A stretch of DNA of 64,000 bases. Origin: Mumia flava. Lineage in GTDB: Bacteria; Actinomycetota; Actinomycetes; Propionibacteriales; Nocardioidaceae. Numbering within the stretch: position 1 is the first letter of the stretch; each line of letters starts with the position of its first letter. The position numbers and the translations under genes were made by a program. Shown piece after piece: positions 32,510 through 41,425 of the stretch. The notes below the pieces were generated by a model. That model searched no databases, was not told the DNA's origin, and worked only from the letters and a program-made list of their open reading frames with translations. Where the stretch lies: NCBI RefSeq assembly GCF_002797495.1, contig NZ_PGEZ01000001.1:1302001-1366000 (forward strand), written 5' to 3'.

Positions 32510-33409
32510 TCAGCCCGGGAACGGTCCCGCGCGCAGCAACGAGCTCGGCAAGCGACGACCGATCTGCTCCTCGAGCCAACCGGCCGACTCGATCAGGCCG
32601 GCCTGGTCGAGACCCGTCGTGATGCCGCTGCGATCGAACGTGTAGACGAGATCCTCGGTCGCGACGTTGCCGGTGGCGTTCGGTGCGAACGGGCATCCGC
32701 CCACGCCCCCGATGCTCGCGTCGAGCACGTCCACCCCGGCCGCGACACCGGCGACGGCGTTCGCGACCCCGGTGTTGCGGGTGTCGTGCAGGTGCAGGCG
32801 TCGCGCGACACCCTCCCCTGCCCGTCGCGCGAGCAGCCCGAGCCGCTCGGTGACCTGGGCGGGAACGCCGACGCCGATCGTGTCCGCGAGCGCGATCTCG
32901 TCCGCACCGGCGTCCACGACCCGCGCGATCACGTCGTCGAGGCGCTCCGCGCTCACGTCTCCCTCGAACGGGCAGCCGAACGCGGCGGCGATCGTGATGC
33001 TGGTCCCGATCCCGGCCTCGCGGGCGCGGTCCACCAGCGTGGCCGCGACGTCGCACGCCTCGGCGGTCGTCATGCCCTGGTTGCGGCCGCAGAACGTGTC
33101 GGTGGCGACGACGACGGCGTTGATCTCGTCGACGCCGGCCGCAAGCGCACGGTCCAGTCCCCGCTCGTTCATCACGAGGCCGATGTACGAGACGCCGAGG
33201 GACCGGTCCACGCCCGCCATCACGTCCTCGGCGTCGGCCATCTGAGGGACGCGCTTCGGGTTGACGAAGCTGACTGCCTCGATCCGGCGGGCACCCGCCA
33301 CGATCGCCCGGCGGATCAGCTCGAGCTTGACCTCGGTGCTCAGGACCACGGACTCGTTCTGGAGGCCGTCGCGCGGCGACACCTCGCAGATCTCCACCTG
33401 CTGGTTCAT
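32510..33409 (-). CDS. HMG-CoA lyase-like aldolase
   Basis: Encodes 299 aa, the length of 3-hydroxy-3-methylglutaryl-CoA lyase. Motifs: EVSPRDGLQNE (10-20, metal and substrate Arg/Asp), SFVNPKRVPQMADAE, HLHDTRNTG (metal His residues), and the signature GGVGGCPFAPNATGN with the active-site Cys. It cleaves a 3-hydroxyacyl-CoA to acetyl-CoA (or another CoA ester) plus a ketoacid. As the last gene of the CaiB-Hyu operon it may act on a related substrate rather than HMG-CoA. Its ATG overlaps the preceding stop by 4 nt. Confidence 0.88.
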   Translation of the reverse strand: MNQQVEICEVSPRDGLQNESVVLSTEVKLELIRRAIVAGARRIEAVSFVNPKRVPQMADAEDVMAGVDRSLGVSYIGLVMNERGLDRALAAGVDEINAVVVATDTFCGRNQGMTTAEACDVAATLVDRAREAGIGTSITIAAAFGCPFEGDVSAERLDDVIARVVDAGADEIALADTIGVGVPAQVTERLGLLARRAGEGVARRLHLHDTRNTGVANAVAGVAAGVDVLDASIGGVGGCPFAPNATGNVATEDLVYTFDRSGITTGLDQAGLIESAGWLEEQIGRRLPSSLLRAGPFPG

Positions 33410-34041
33410 GCTGTCCTCTCCAGGTAGCGAACGGCCCCGGCGGCGTCGACGACGCTCCCGTACTTCGACCGCAGGTCGTACAACGTGGCGTGGTGCGGAC
33501 CCGGCGCACGATCGGCGACGGCGTCGGAGACCACGACCGGCACCAGATCGTGCTGGAGCGCGTCCACTGCGGTCGCCCGGACGCAGCCGCTGGTGGACAC
33601 GCCCGTGATCACGACCGTGTCGACGCCACGCTCGTGGAGGTCCTCGGCCAGGGAGGTGCCGAAGAACGCGCTGGCGGCCTGCTTGACCACCACCGGCTCG
33701 TCGCCCGTCGGAGCCACCTCGTCGCGCAGACGACCCAGCCGCGCCCCCGGAGCGAGGTCGCGCAGCGACGGCACCTTGCGTACGAAGACGCTCGCGTCGG
33801 CCGTCGCACGGTCGAACTCGACCCGGGTGTGGACGACCGGGTGCCCACCGGCACGCGCCGCCGCGAGGACGGACGCCGCCGGTCCGAGCACCGCGGTCGA
33901 GCCGAGGTCGAACGCGCAGCCGGGCTCGAAGTACGCCTGCATCAGGTCGACCATGATGACCGCCGGACGGCGCCCGGCGGCGAGCGTCTCGACCCCGAGC
34001 CCCGGGGGGAACAGCCCGGGATCGAGCACGCCGTCGGTCAC
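33406..34041 (-). CDS. Isochorismatase-family cysteine amidohydrolase
   Basis: Encodes 211 aa. The catalytic triad of the family is intact: Asp32 (IMVDLMQAYFEP), Lys120 (VVVKQAASAFFGT) and Cys153 (ITGVSTSGCVRATAVDA). The closest activity in context is N-carbamoylsarcosine amidase, which follows ATP-dependent hydantoin hydrolysis; maleamate amidase is another possibility. GTG 34041 overlaps the HyuB stop by 4 nt (GTGA), and its own stop overlaps the HMGL-like start. Confidence 0.88.
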   Translation of the reverse strand: MTDGVLDPGLFPPGLGVETLAAGRRPAVIMVDLMQAYFEPGCAFDLGSTAVLGPAASVLAAARAGGHPVVHTRVEFDRATADASVFVRKVPSLRDLAPGARLGRLRDEVAPTGDEPVVVKQAASAFFGTSLAEDLHERGVDTVVITGVSTSGCVRATAVDALQHDLVPVVVSDAVADRAPGPHHATLYDLRSKYGSVVDAAGAVRYLERTA

Positions 34042-35909
34042 AGCGGCACCGGCGGCTTCGGCGCCGGCAGTCCGGTCTCCTCCTCGCAGCGCTCGAGGAT
34101 CGTCTCGAGCGGCGGGCCTGCGTCGAACGTCGGGAGCACGTCGGGGCGAGCCGCGGCCAGCTCGGCGCGCAGCGACTGCGTCGCGTCGGCGTCCACCGAG
34201 CCGGACTCGTCGCAGACCACGCCGTACCGGCGGGCGCCGTCGGCCGTGACCAGCCCGCGCCGGACCTCGAGCCCCACCAGCTCGGGATCGCGTGCGAGCG
34301 GGTCGCCCCACCCGCCGCCGCCCCAGGTGACGAAGTGCAGGACGTCGTCGCGCCCCACCGCCACGTCGTGCACCTTGCTCGGGAGGATCTCGCGCGACCC
34401 GTCGGCCCGCTCGATCCACTTGCGGCCGCGAGCGCCGGGCGTCCCGCCGTTCACTCCCCACGGGTAGGTGAGCCACCGGTCGTCGTGGATCGCGATGGTG
34501 CCCGGCTCGAGGAACCGGTACGCGACGTCGACCGCGTTGCCGCCGCGGTGCAGACCCGCGCCGCCGGTGTCGGAGACCGTCTCCCACGCCTCGATCCGCA
34601 GCGGGTAGTAGGACTCGAGGTACTCGCAGGGGATGTTGACGAACGACGGCCACAGGGAGTGTCCGTCCGGCCCGTCGCCGACCGGGCGGCCGGGGATGCC
34701 GCCGAAGCCGATCGAGTACAGCTGGAACCACTCGCCCTTGCGCTCGCCCTCGCTGTAGCGGCCCGAGTACATGAAGTGGGGCGAGGAGGAGAAGCCGGCG
34801 GCGTTCAGCAGGTCCGGGTTGGTCTGCCCGAGGAGGCCGCCGAACAGGTCGAAGACGCGGCCGATCCCGTGGTTGCGCGCGTTCAGCGCAGCAGGGTAGG
34901 TCGGCTTCCAGAAGGACTCTTCCGGGATCGTCACCTCGACCAGCGGGTAGAACCCGTCGTTCCACAGGATCTGCGGGTCCGCCACGGTGATCATGTAGAT
35001 CCCGAAGAACATCCGGACGAGGTTCTCGTTGATGAAGTAGTTGATCGGGCCCTGGGCCTGCGGGCTGCTCCCGGTGAAGTCCAGGTGGACCTTGTCGCCG
35101 TGCCGCGTCAGGCTCAGCTTCAGCTCGTACGGCCCGTAGCCGACGCCGTCGTCGCAGATGTAGTCCGTGAACGACAGCGTCTCGCCGTCGGCGAAGACTG
35201 CCTGGAGCAGCACCTTCATCGCCCGGTAGTTGCGGTCCAGCAGCGCGTCGAGCGCCGAGACGTAGGTGTCCGGGCCGAACCGCGCGCACAGCTCCTGCAC
35301 CCGTCGCGCCGCCGTGCTGCACGCCGCGACGAGCCCGTTGAGGTCCGCGCGGTTCCAGTCGGGCTTGCGGACCTGGTTGAGGATGATCCGCAGCGCGTCC
35401 TCGTCGAGCGTGCCCGCCTTGTAGAGCTTGAAGGGCGGGATGACCACGCCCTCCTCGTAGATCGTGCGGGCGTCCGTCGGCATCGACGCCGGGGTCTTGC
35501 CGCCGACGTCGGACATGTGCCCGAACATCGAGGCCCACCCGACGATCCGTCCCTCGAAGAAGACCGGCATCACGACCAGCCAGTCGTTCGCGTGGCTGAT
35601 CGCGGCGCCGCAGGAGTACGGGTCGGAGGTGAGGAGGATGTCGCCCTCCTCGATCGTCCCGCTGAAGTTCTCCAGGAAGTCCGGGATCGAGAGGCCGAAC
35701 TGGCCCACGACCATCTTGCCGTCGGGGTCGCCGATCAGCGGGAACTCGTCGTGCTGCTCTCGGATCCCCGGCGACAGCGCGGTCCGGAACAGCACCTCGT
35801 CCATCTCGTAGCGCGCGTTGCGCAAGGCGTTCTCGACGAGGTCGAGGGTGACGACGTCGACGTCGTGCTTCTCGAACGGCGCCTGGTTGCTCTGGATGAT
35901 CTCAGCCAT
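34038..35909 (-). CDS. hyuB: Hydantoinase B/oxoprolinase family protein
   Basis: Encodes 623 aa. Family (PF02538) motifs include DVVTLDLVENALRNARYEMD, GDILLTSDPYSCGAAISHAN D, ASMFGHMSDVGG, and the C-terminal GGGGWGDPLARDPELV. Together with HyuA it forms the ATP-dependent ring-opening or carboxylase-type complex (N-methylhydantoinase, oxoprolinase, caprolactamase, acetone/acetophenone carboxylase). It follows hyuA by 4 nt. Confidence 0.92.
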   Translation of the reverse strand: MAEIIQSNQAPFEKHDVDVVTLDLVENALRNARYEMDEVLFRTALSPGIREQHDEFPLIGDPDGKMVVGQFGLSIPDFLENFSGTIEEGDILLTSDPYSCGAAISHANDWLVVMPVFFEGRIVGWASMFGHMSDVGGKTPASMPTDARTIYEEGVVIPPFKLYKAGTLDEDALRIILNQVRKPDWNRADLNGLVAACSTAARRVQELCARFGPDTYVSALDALLDRNYRAMKVLLQAVFADGETLSFTDYICDDGVGYGPYELKLSLTRHGDKVHLDFTGSSPQAQGPINYFINENLVRMFFGIYMITVADPQILWNDGFYPLVEVTIPEESFWKPTYPAALNARNHGIGRVFDLFGGLLGQTNPDLLNAAGFSSSPHFMYSGRYSEGERKGEWFQLYSIGFGGIPGRPVGDGPDGHSLWPSFVNIPCEYLESYYPLRIEAWETVSDTGGAGLHRGGNAVDVAYRFLEPGTIAIHDDRWLTYPWGVNGGTPGARGRKWIERADGSREILPSKVHDVAVGRDDVLHFVTWGGGGWGDPLARDPELVGLEVRRGLVTADGARRYGVVCDESGSVDADATQSLRAELAAARPDVLPTFDAGPPLETILERCEEETGLPAPKPPVPL

Positions 35910-35913
35910 GGTT

Positions 35914-38001
35914 TCAGCCCTCCGTGCCGTTCTCAGCGGCCTGGTCGACGGGGCGGATGAGGAGACTGCCGCTGGGATCGACCGTCGCGGCGTGGTCGGG
36001 CAGGACGAGCGTGGTGGAGTCCATCTCGGTGACGATCGCCGGTCCGGTCACGACGTTGCCGGCGAGCAGCGCGTCACGGCGGTAGACGTCGGCGTCGGCG
36101 AAGCCCCCGTCCACCCAGACCCGCTGGGTGCCGACCCGAGCGGGGGACGGGTCGGCACCCGCGGACTCCAGCACGGCCGCGCCGACAGCGGGGCGCGGCC
36201 CCGTCGCGGTCGCGCGGACCGTGACGATCTCGTGCTCGTTCTCCAGCAGGAACGAGAAGAGGCGCTCGTGCTCGGCGTCGAAGGCCGCGCGCAGCGACGC
36301 GAGACCGCCGCCCTCGCCGTCGAACGCCTCGATGTCGACCGGGACCGGGATCTCGAACCCCTGGCCGTGGTAGCGCAGGTCGGCCGCGTAGCCGACGGTG
36401 ATCTCGTCGGCACCGAGACCCTCGCGGAGCAGCGAGGCCCGCGCCTCGTCGGCGAGCTCGTGCAGCTCGGCGCGCAGGTCGCCGTCGGCCAGGGCCGAGA
36501 ACGGCCGCATCAGGGTGCGGACGGCCTCGTCGCGCATGCACGTCGTGGCATCGCCGTAGGCGCAGAGCACGCCCGGCGACGGCGGCACGATCACCGGCCA
36601 CGCGCCCGTGAGCCTGCCGAGGGCGTTCGCGTGCAGCGGGCCCGCCCCACCGAAGGCGACGAGCGCGAAGTCGCGCGGATCGAACCCCTGCTGGACCGAG
36701 ACCAGACGCAGCGCGCCGAGCATGTTCTCGTTCACGATGTCGTAGATCCCGGCGGCCGCCGCCTCCGGGCTGTCCAGGTCGGTCGCGTCCGCGATGGTGC
36801 GTACGGCCGCGAGCGCCGCCTCGCGGTCGAGCGTGACCTCACCGCCCGCGAGCGACGTCGGGAGATAGCCGAGCACGACGTTCGCGTCGGTGACGGTCGG
36901 TTCGGCCCCGCCGTTGCCGTACGCAGCGGGGCCCGGCACGGCGCCCGCGGACTGCGGTCCGACGCGCAGCGCCTGGGTGAGCTCGGGGACGTGCGCGATC
37001 GAGCCGCCGCCCGCCCCGACCGTACGGACGTCGACCGAGGTCGCACGGACGTTGAGGTCACCGACCGTCGTCTCGCGCCCGATCCGGGGCTTGCCGTCCT
37101 GCACGAGCGCGACGTCCGTGGAGGTGCCGCCCATGTCGAAGCTGAGGAAGTCGGTGAACCCGGCCTGCTCGGCGACCCACGCCGCGCCGGTGACGCCGCC
37201 GGCCGGGCCGGACAGCAGGAGCGAGACAGGGTTGTCGGCGGCGGCACCGGCCGAGGTCAGGCCGCCGTCGCTGCGCAGGATCGACAGCGAGCCGGAGACG
37301 CCGGCGTCGGCGAGCTGCTCACCCAGGTTGGCGGTGTAGCGCGCGACCCGCGGCTGGACGTACGCGTTCGCGACCGTCGTGACCGTGCGCTCGTACTCGC
37401 GCAGCTCGGGAAGGACCGCCGACGAGACCGAGACCGGGAGGTCGGGGAGCACCTCGGCGGCGATCTTCGCGACCCGCCGCTCGTGGTCCGGGTTGGCGTA
37501 GGAGTTGATCAGGCTGATGCTGAGCGCCTCGATGTCCTGGCCGCGCAGCTTCTCCAACGAGGTGCGGACGTCGGCCTCGTCGAGCTCCTCGACGACCGAG
37601 CCGTCCGCCCCGATCCGCCCCGTGACCTCGACGGTGTCCTCGAGGGCGGCGAGCGGTTCGGGCTTCGGCCAGATGATCCAGCCCGCCAGACCGCCGGGGA
37701 CGAACGAGCGGGCGATCTGGAGGACCTGCCGGAAGCCGCGTGTGGTGACCAGGCCGACCCGTGCGCCCTTGCCCTCGAGGATCGCGTTGGTCGCGACGGT
37801 CGTCCCGTGGGTCACGTCCCCGACGTCGGAGAGGCCGATCCCGGCCGCGTCGCAAGCCTGCGCGATCCCGCGCAGCACTCCGACGGACTGGTCGTCGGGG
37901 GTGGACGGTGTCTTCGCGCGGTAGGTCGTCCCCGAGCTCTCGTCGACGAGCAGGATGTCGGTGAACGTGCCTCCGACGTCCACGCCGAGCCGATAGGTCA
38001 T
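35914..38001 (-). CDS. hyuA: Hydantoinase A/oxoprolinase family protein
   Basis: Encodes 695 aa, a length typical for the separate HyuA subunit. The N-terminal ASKHA-type motif YRLGVDVGGTFTDILLVDE is at 3-21, then THGTTVATNAILEGKGARVG LVTTRGF, LRSDGGL, LSGPAGGVTGAAW and FDMGGTSTDVALV, the ATPase core that phosphorylates the ring or carboxylate substrate. It is preceded by GAGGAGG and lies 12 nt after the CoA-transferase gene. Confidence 0.93.
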   Translation of the reverse strand: MTYRLGVDVGGTFTDILLVDESSGTTYRAKTPSTPDDQSVGVLRGIAQACDAAGIGLSDVGDVTHGTTVATNAILEGKGARVGLVTTRGFRQVLQIARSFVPGGLAGWIIWPKPEPLAALEDTVEVTGRIGADGSVVEELDEADVRTSLEKLRGQDIEALSISLINSYANPDHERRVAKIAAEVLPDLPVSVSSAVLPELREYERTVTTVANAYVQPRVARYTANLGEQLADAGVSGSLSILRSDGGLTSAGAAADNPVSLLLSGPAGGVTGAAWVAEQAGFTDFLSFDMGGTSTDVALVQDGKPRIGRETTVGDLNVRATSVDVRTVGAGGGSIAHVPELTQALRVGPQSAGAVPGPAAYGNGGAEPTVTDANVVLGYLPTSLAGGEVTLDREAALAAVRTIADATDLDSPEAAAAGIYDIVNENMLGALRLVSVQQGFDPRDFALVAFGGAGPLHANALGRLTGAWPVIVPPSPGVLCAYGDATTCMRDEAVRTLMRPFSALADGDLRAELHELADEARASLLREGLGADEITVGYAADLRYHGQGFEIPVPVDIEAFDGEGGGLASLRAAFDAEHERLFSFLLENEHEIVTVRATATGPRPAVGAAVLESAGADPSPARVGTQRVWVDGGFADADVYRRDALLAGNVVTGPAIVTEMDSTTLVLPDHAATVDPSGSLLIRPVDQAAENGTEG

Positions 38002-38013
38002 GCGTCCTCCTCC

Positions 38014-39216
38014 TTAGATCACGCCGGCGTCGCGCAGCGTGGTGAGCTGGTCGTCGTCCATGCCGAGCAGGTCTCGGTAGACGTCGTCGTTGTGCTCGCC
38101 GAGCTCGGGTCCGAGATGGCGGACCGCGCCCGGCGTCTCCGAGAGCTTCGGCGCGACGTTCTGCACCGGGAACTCGCCGAACTGCGGGTGGGTGAGCCGC
38201 ACGATCGCGTCCCGCGCGGCGAAGTGGGGATCGGCGAGCATGTCGCGCGCGCGGTAGATCCGCCCTGCGGGCACCCCGCCCTGCTCGAGCCGGCCGAGCA
38301 GGTCGTCCGCGTCGATCCCGGCGGTCCAGCGCGCGATCACCTCGTCGAGCTCGTCCATCGCGGCGCCCCGGGCTCCGTGGGTCGCGTACCGCGCGTCCTC
38401 TGCCAGCCCGGGCTGCTCCATCACGGCCGCCAGCCGGCGGAAGACGGTGTCCTGGTTCGCGGCGATCAGGATCGACTCGCCGTCGCGGGTCGGGTAGACG
38501 TTGCTGGGCGAGACGTTCGGCAGCACGGTCCCGGTGCGCTCGCGCTGGTAGCCGGCGATCTGCCACTCGGGGACCATCGACTCCATCAGCGCCAGCACGG
38601 ACTCGTAGATCGCGGCGTCCACGACCTGACCGCGGCCCGAGCTCGTCCGTGCGTGCAGCGCGACGAGCGTCCCGACGCACGCGAAGGTCGCGGCCAGCGA
38701 GTCGCCGAGGGAGACGCCCGCCCGCGCCGGCGGCTTGTCCGGGTCGCCGGTGACGTAGCGGATCCCACCCATCGCCTCGCCGATCGAACCGTAGCCGGCG
38801 CGACGGGCGTACGGGCCGGACTGCCCGAAGCCGGTCACGCGAGTGATGACGAGCCGAGGGTTGATCTGCCAGAGGTCCTCGGGCGCGAGTCCCCACCGCT
38901 CGAGCGTGCCGGGACGGAAGTTCTCGACGAGGACGTCGGAGTGGGCCACGAGCTCGCGCACGATGTCCTGTCCACGTTCGTCGCGCAGGTTCGCCGTGAC
39001 CGACCGCTTGTTGCGGGCGACCACCGGCCACCACAGCGACTGGCCGTGGGGCTTCTCGCGACCCCACTGGCGCATCGGGTCCCCGGCACCGGGGTCCTCG
39101 ACCTTGACGACGTCGGCGCCGAAGTCCCCGAGCAGCTGGCCGCAGAACGGGCCGGCGAGCAGCTGGCCCATCTCGATCACGCGGATGTCGGACAAGGGGG
39201 CGGCGGGAACCGTCAC
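38014..39216 (-). CDS. CaiB/BaiF family type III CoA-transferase
   Basis: Encodes 400 aa. Motifs: RVIEMGQLLAGPFCGQLLGD FGADVVKVEDPGAGDPMRQW (CoA-binding half), LVENFRPGTLERWGL, and RAGVSLGDSLAATFA, in which the Asp after Gly is the catalytic residue that forms the acyl anhydride. It moves CoA between acids. Being the first gene of the operon, it probably activates the carboxylate that the HMGL-like enzyme later cleaves. GTG 39216 is used; no close Shine-Dalgarno sequence is evident. Confidence 0.9.
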   Translation of the reverse strand: MTVPAAPLSDIRVIEMGQLLAGPFCGQLLGDFGADVVKVEDPGAGDPMRQWGREKPHGQSLWWPVVARNKRSVTANLRDERGQDIVRELVAHSDVLVENFRPGTLERWGLAPEDLWQINPRLVITRVTGFGQSGPYARRAGYGSIGEAMGGIRYVTGDPDKPPARAGVSLGDSLAATFACVGTLVALHARTSSGRGQVVDAAIYESVLALMESMVPEWQIAGYQRERTGTVLPNVSPSNVYPTRDGESILIAANQDTVFRRLAAVMEQPGLAEDARYATHGARGAAMDELDEVIARWTAGIDADDLLGRLEQGGVPAGRIYRARDMLADPHFAARDAIVRLTHPQFGEFPVQNVAPKLSETPGAVRHLGPELGEHNDDVYRDLLGMDDDQLTTLRDAGVI

Positions 39217-39227
39217 GAAGACCTCAT

Positions 39228-39334
39228 TCGTATACAACTTGAAGGAGCACTGACTGCTGGCTGCCGCAGTCGATGCTGAGAACCGTAGGACTCGAGTGTG
39301 ATCTTCGTCAATGCCCGTCTCAGGTTGTATCCAA
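39228..39334. promoter_or_regulatory. Paired GntR/FCD-type operators between CaiB and gntR
   Basis: TCGTATACAA (39228-39237) fits the FCD-GntR consensus TNGTNNACNA fully, and TTGTATCCAA (39325-39334) fits it except at the A of the right half. One lies 12 nt upstream of the operon's first start and the other about 46 nt before the regulator's start. The two could bind one regulator and control both directions. Confidence 0.55.
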
Positions 39335-39379
39335 TCGTTCATCCGCTCGCCACCCGGAGCCCTGGTAGCGTGGCCGACC

Positions 39380-40039
39380 ATGACCACGGGGCAGGCGGAG
39401 AGCGGTGCGAACGCCGCACGCGCGTACGAGGCGATCCGCTCGCAGATCCTCGATGGCCGGCGCCGGGGAGGCGAGTGGCTGCGCGAGGAGGACCTCGCCG
39501 GCGAGCTCGGTGTCAGCCGTACGCCGGTGCGGGAGGCTCTGCGGCGGCTCGCGGCCGACGGCCTGGTCCGCCACGAGCCGCACCGCGGCGTCCAGGTCCA
39601 GGACTGGAGCCTCGACGACCTGGAGGAGATCTTCGAGCTCCGCGGGCTGCTCGAGCCGGTCGGCGCGCGGCTCGCCGCGACGTCGCCGTTGCTGGATCTC
39701 GAGGTGCTCGAGGGGTTGGCGTCACGGATCGAGCTCGCGGCCACGGTCCGCGACATCGACACGGTGACCTCGCTCAACAACGAGTTCCACGCGGCCGTCG
39801 TGACCGCGTCGGGGAGCCGCAGGCTCGGCGGGCTCCTCTCGTCCCTCGTGCAGGTGCCGATCGTGCACAGCACGTTCGCGCACTACACCCCCACCGAGCT
39901 CACCCGCAGCCTCGGCCAGCACCGCGAGATCCTCGAGGCGCTGCGCAGCGGTGACGCCGACTGGGCGGAGTCCGTGATGCGGTCGCACATCCGACACGGC
40001 TGGGTCGCGATCCGCGGTCGCCTGCTCTCCGCCTCCTGA
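39380..40039 (+). CDS. GntR family regulator, FCD type
   Basis: Encodes 219 aa. An N-terminal winged helix (about 15-78: AYEAIRSQILDGRRRGGEWL, REEDLAGELGVSRTPVREAL RRLAADGLV) precedes an all-helical FCD ligand domain (LEEIFELRGLLEPVGARLAA, NNEFHAAVV, HREILEALRSGD) with metal-site histidines. It is divergent from the CaiB-Hyu operon and probably represses it until a carboxylate ligand binds. ATG 39380 follows TAGCGT (39366-39371) by 8 nt, so leaderless. Confidence 0.92.
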   Translation: MTTGQAESGANAARAYEAIRSQILDGRRRGGEWLREEDLAGELGVSRTPVREALRRLAADGLVRHEPHRGVQVQDWSLDDLEEIFELRGLLEPVGARLAATSPLLDLEVLEGLASRIELAATVRDIDTVTSLNNEFHAAVVTASGSRRLGGLLSSLVQVPIVHSTFAHYTPTELTRSLGQHREILEALRSGDADWAESVMRSHIRHGWVAIRGRLLSAS

Positions 40040-40060
40040 CGCTCCGATCCCCGAGCCGCT

Positions 40061-40119
40061 GCGCAACAAACCGCTGATCGTCCCCCCATCTGCGCAACGG
40101 ATCATGGTCGTCGCGCAAC
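40061..40119. promoter_or_regulatory. GCGCAAC repeats before ornithine cyclodeaminase
   Basis: GCGCAAC occurs at 40061, 40092 and 40113. The first two head a degenerate direct repeat of about 31 bp (GCGCAAC-N7-TGATCGTC / GCGCAAC-N6-TGGTCGTC). A -10-like TACCGT follows at 40131-40136. The spacing and position upstream of an amino-acid catabolic gene would suit an Lrp/AsnC or XRE-type regulator; no partner gene is adjacent. Confidence 0.4.
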
Positions 40120-40168
40120 GAGGTGCGGCATACCGTCGGTCGTGACGAGACAGACGAGGAGGTCGTCG

Positions 40169-41263
40169 ATGAAGCTGATGACGGGGGCGCCGCGCCCCAC
40201 GACGGTTCCGCGCTCCGGGGGTGCGGTGGCGGATCCGCGCTCGAGCAGCGTGGGGTTCGTGGACGTGGCGAGCATGAGCCGCTGGATCGCCGAGCAGGGC
40301 GCCGAGCGGATCATCGGTGCGATGGCGGAGGCGCTGGAGCGCGACTTCGCCCGGTGGCCGCAGTTCGACAAGTCCCCTCGTCACGCCGTCCACAGCCACG
40401 ACGGCGTCATGGAGCTGATGCCGACCAGCGACGGCGTCGAGTACGGCTTCAAGTACGTCAACGGCCACCCCAACAACCCGCTCACCGGCCACCAGACCGT
40501 CACCGCGTTCGGCGTGCTCGCCGAGGTGGCGCACGGCTACCCGACGTTCGTGTCGGAGATGACGCTGCTCACCGCGCTGCGGACGGCCGCGACCTCCGCG
40601 ATGGCGGCTCGGCACCTCGCCCGCCCGGACGCGACCACGATGGCGATGATCGGCACGGGCTCGCAGTCGGAGTTCCAGGCGCTCGGGTTCCGCGCCGTGC
40701 TGGGCATCGCGAGCCTGCGGGTCTACGACACCGACCCTGCGGCGACCGCGAAGCTCGTCCGCAACCTCGAGCCGCTCGGCTTCGACATCGTCGTCGCCTC
40801 CAGCGCGGCCGAGGCCGTGGCCGGCGCCGACGTGATCACGACCTGCACGGCGGACAAGCGCAACGCCACCGTCCTGCACGACGTCGACGTGGTCGCCGGC
40901 GTGCACATCAACGCCATCGGCGGCGACTGCCCCGGCAAGACCGAGCTCGACGCGGCGACCCTGGACCGCGCGTCGGTCTTCGTCGAGTACCCGGAGCAGA
41001 CCCGGGTCGAGGGCGAGATCCAGCAGATGCCCGGTGACTTCGCCGTCACCGAGCTCTGGCGCGTGGTCGCGGGCGAGCTGGCCGGACGCCGCTCGGCCGA
41101 GGAGATCACGGTGTTCGACTCGGTCGGCTTCGCGATCGAGGACTTCACCGCGCTGCGCTTCGTCCGCGACGCGGTCCGCGGGACCTCGTACGAGGCGAAG
41201 CTCGACCTGATCGCCGAGCCGGACGACCCGAAGGACCTGTTCGGGATGGTCGCGCCGGCCTGA
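40169..41263 (+). CDS. ocd: Ornithine cyclodeaminase
   Basis: Encodes 364 aa. Motifs typical of the long true-OCD subgroup are present: EYGFKYVNGHPNNPLTGHQT V (substrate lysine and ornithine site), AMIGTGSQSEFQALGFRAVL (NAD-binding Rossmann), and GVHINAIGGDCPGKTELDAA. It converts L-ornithine to L-proline and ammonia with bound NAD+. ATG 40169 has a GAGGAGG site 8 nt upstream; an in-frame GTG at 40142, 5 nt after TACCGT, is an alternative leaderless start. No arginase gene is in the window. Confidence 0.9.
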   Translation: MKLMTGAPRPTTVPRSGGAVADPRSSSVGFVDVASMSRWIAEQGAERIIGAMAEALERDFARWPQFDKSPRHAVHSHDGVMELMPTSDGVEYGFKYVNGHPNNPLTGHQTVTAFGVLAEVAHGYPTFVSEMTLLTALRTAATSAMAARHLARPDATTMAMIGTGSQSEFQALGFRAVLGIASLRVYDTDPAATAKLVRNLEPLGFDIVVASSAAEAVAGADVITTCTADKRNATVLHDVDVVAGVHINAIGGDCPGKTELDAATLDRASVFVEYPEQTRVEGEIQQMPGDFAVTELWRVVAGELAGRRSAEEITVFDSVGFAIEDFTALRFVRDAVRGTSYEAKLDLIAEPDDPKDLFGMVAPA

Positions 41264-41290
41264 TCCGGGGCAGCCGTCGCGCAGACGCAT

Positions 41291-41337
41291 CAACGTCGAA
41301 GATCCGGGTCAGCATGTGGCCCGGATCTTCGACGTTG
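41291..41337. terminator. Bidirectional hairpin terminator, 18-bp stem
   Basis: CAACGTCGAAGATCCGGG (41291-41308), an 11-nt loop and CCCGGATCTTCGACGTTG (41320-41337) are perfectly complementary. It lies between the convergent ocd and ald genes and has no U tract, as is common for strong hairpins in high-GC actinobacteria. Confidence 0.85.
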
Positions 41338-41425
41338 TCGCGCACGACGCCGTTGTCGCGTTCCGACGGACGGCGGAGCGGCTGGTTCCCTGGTCACCGC
41401 CCCGCCGTCCGGGGTCAGGGATGGA

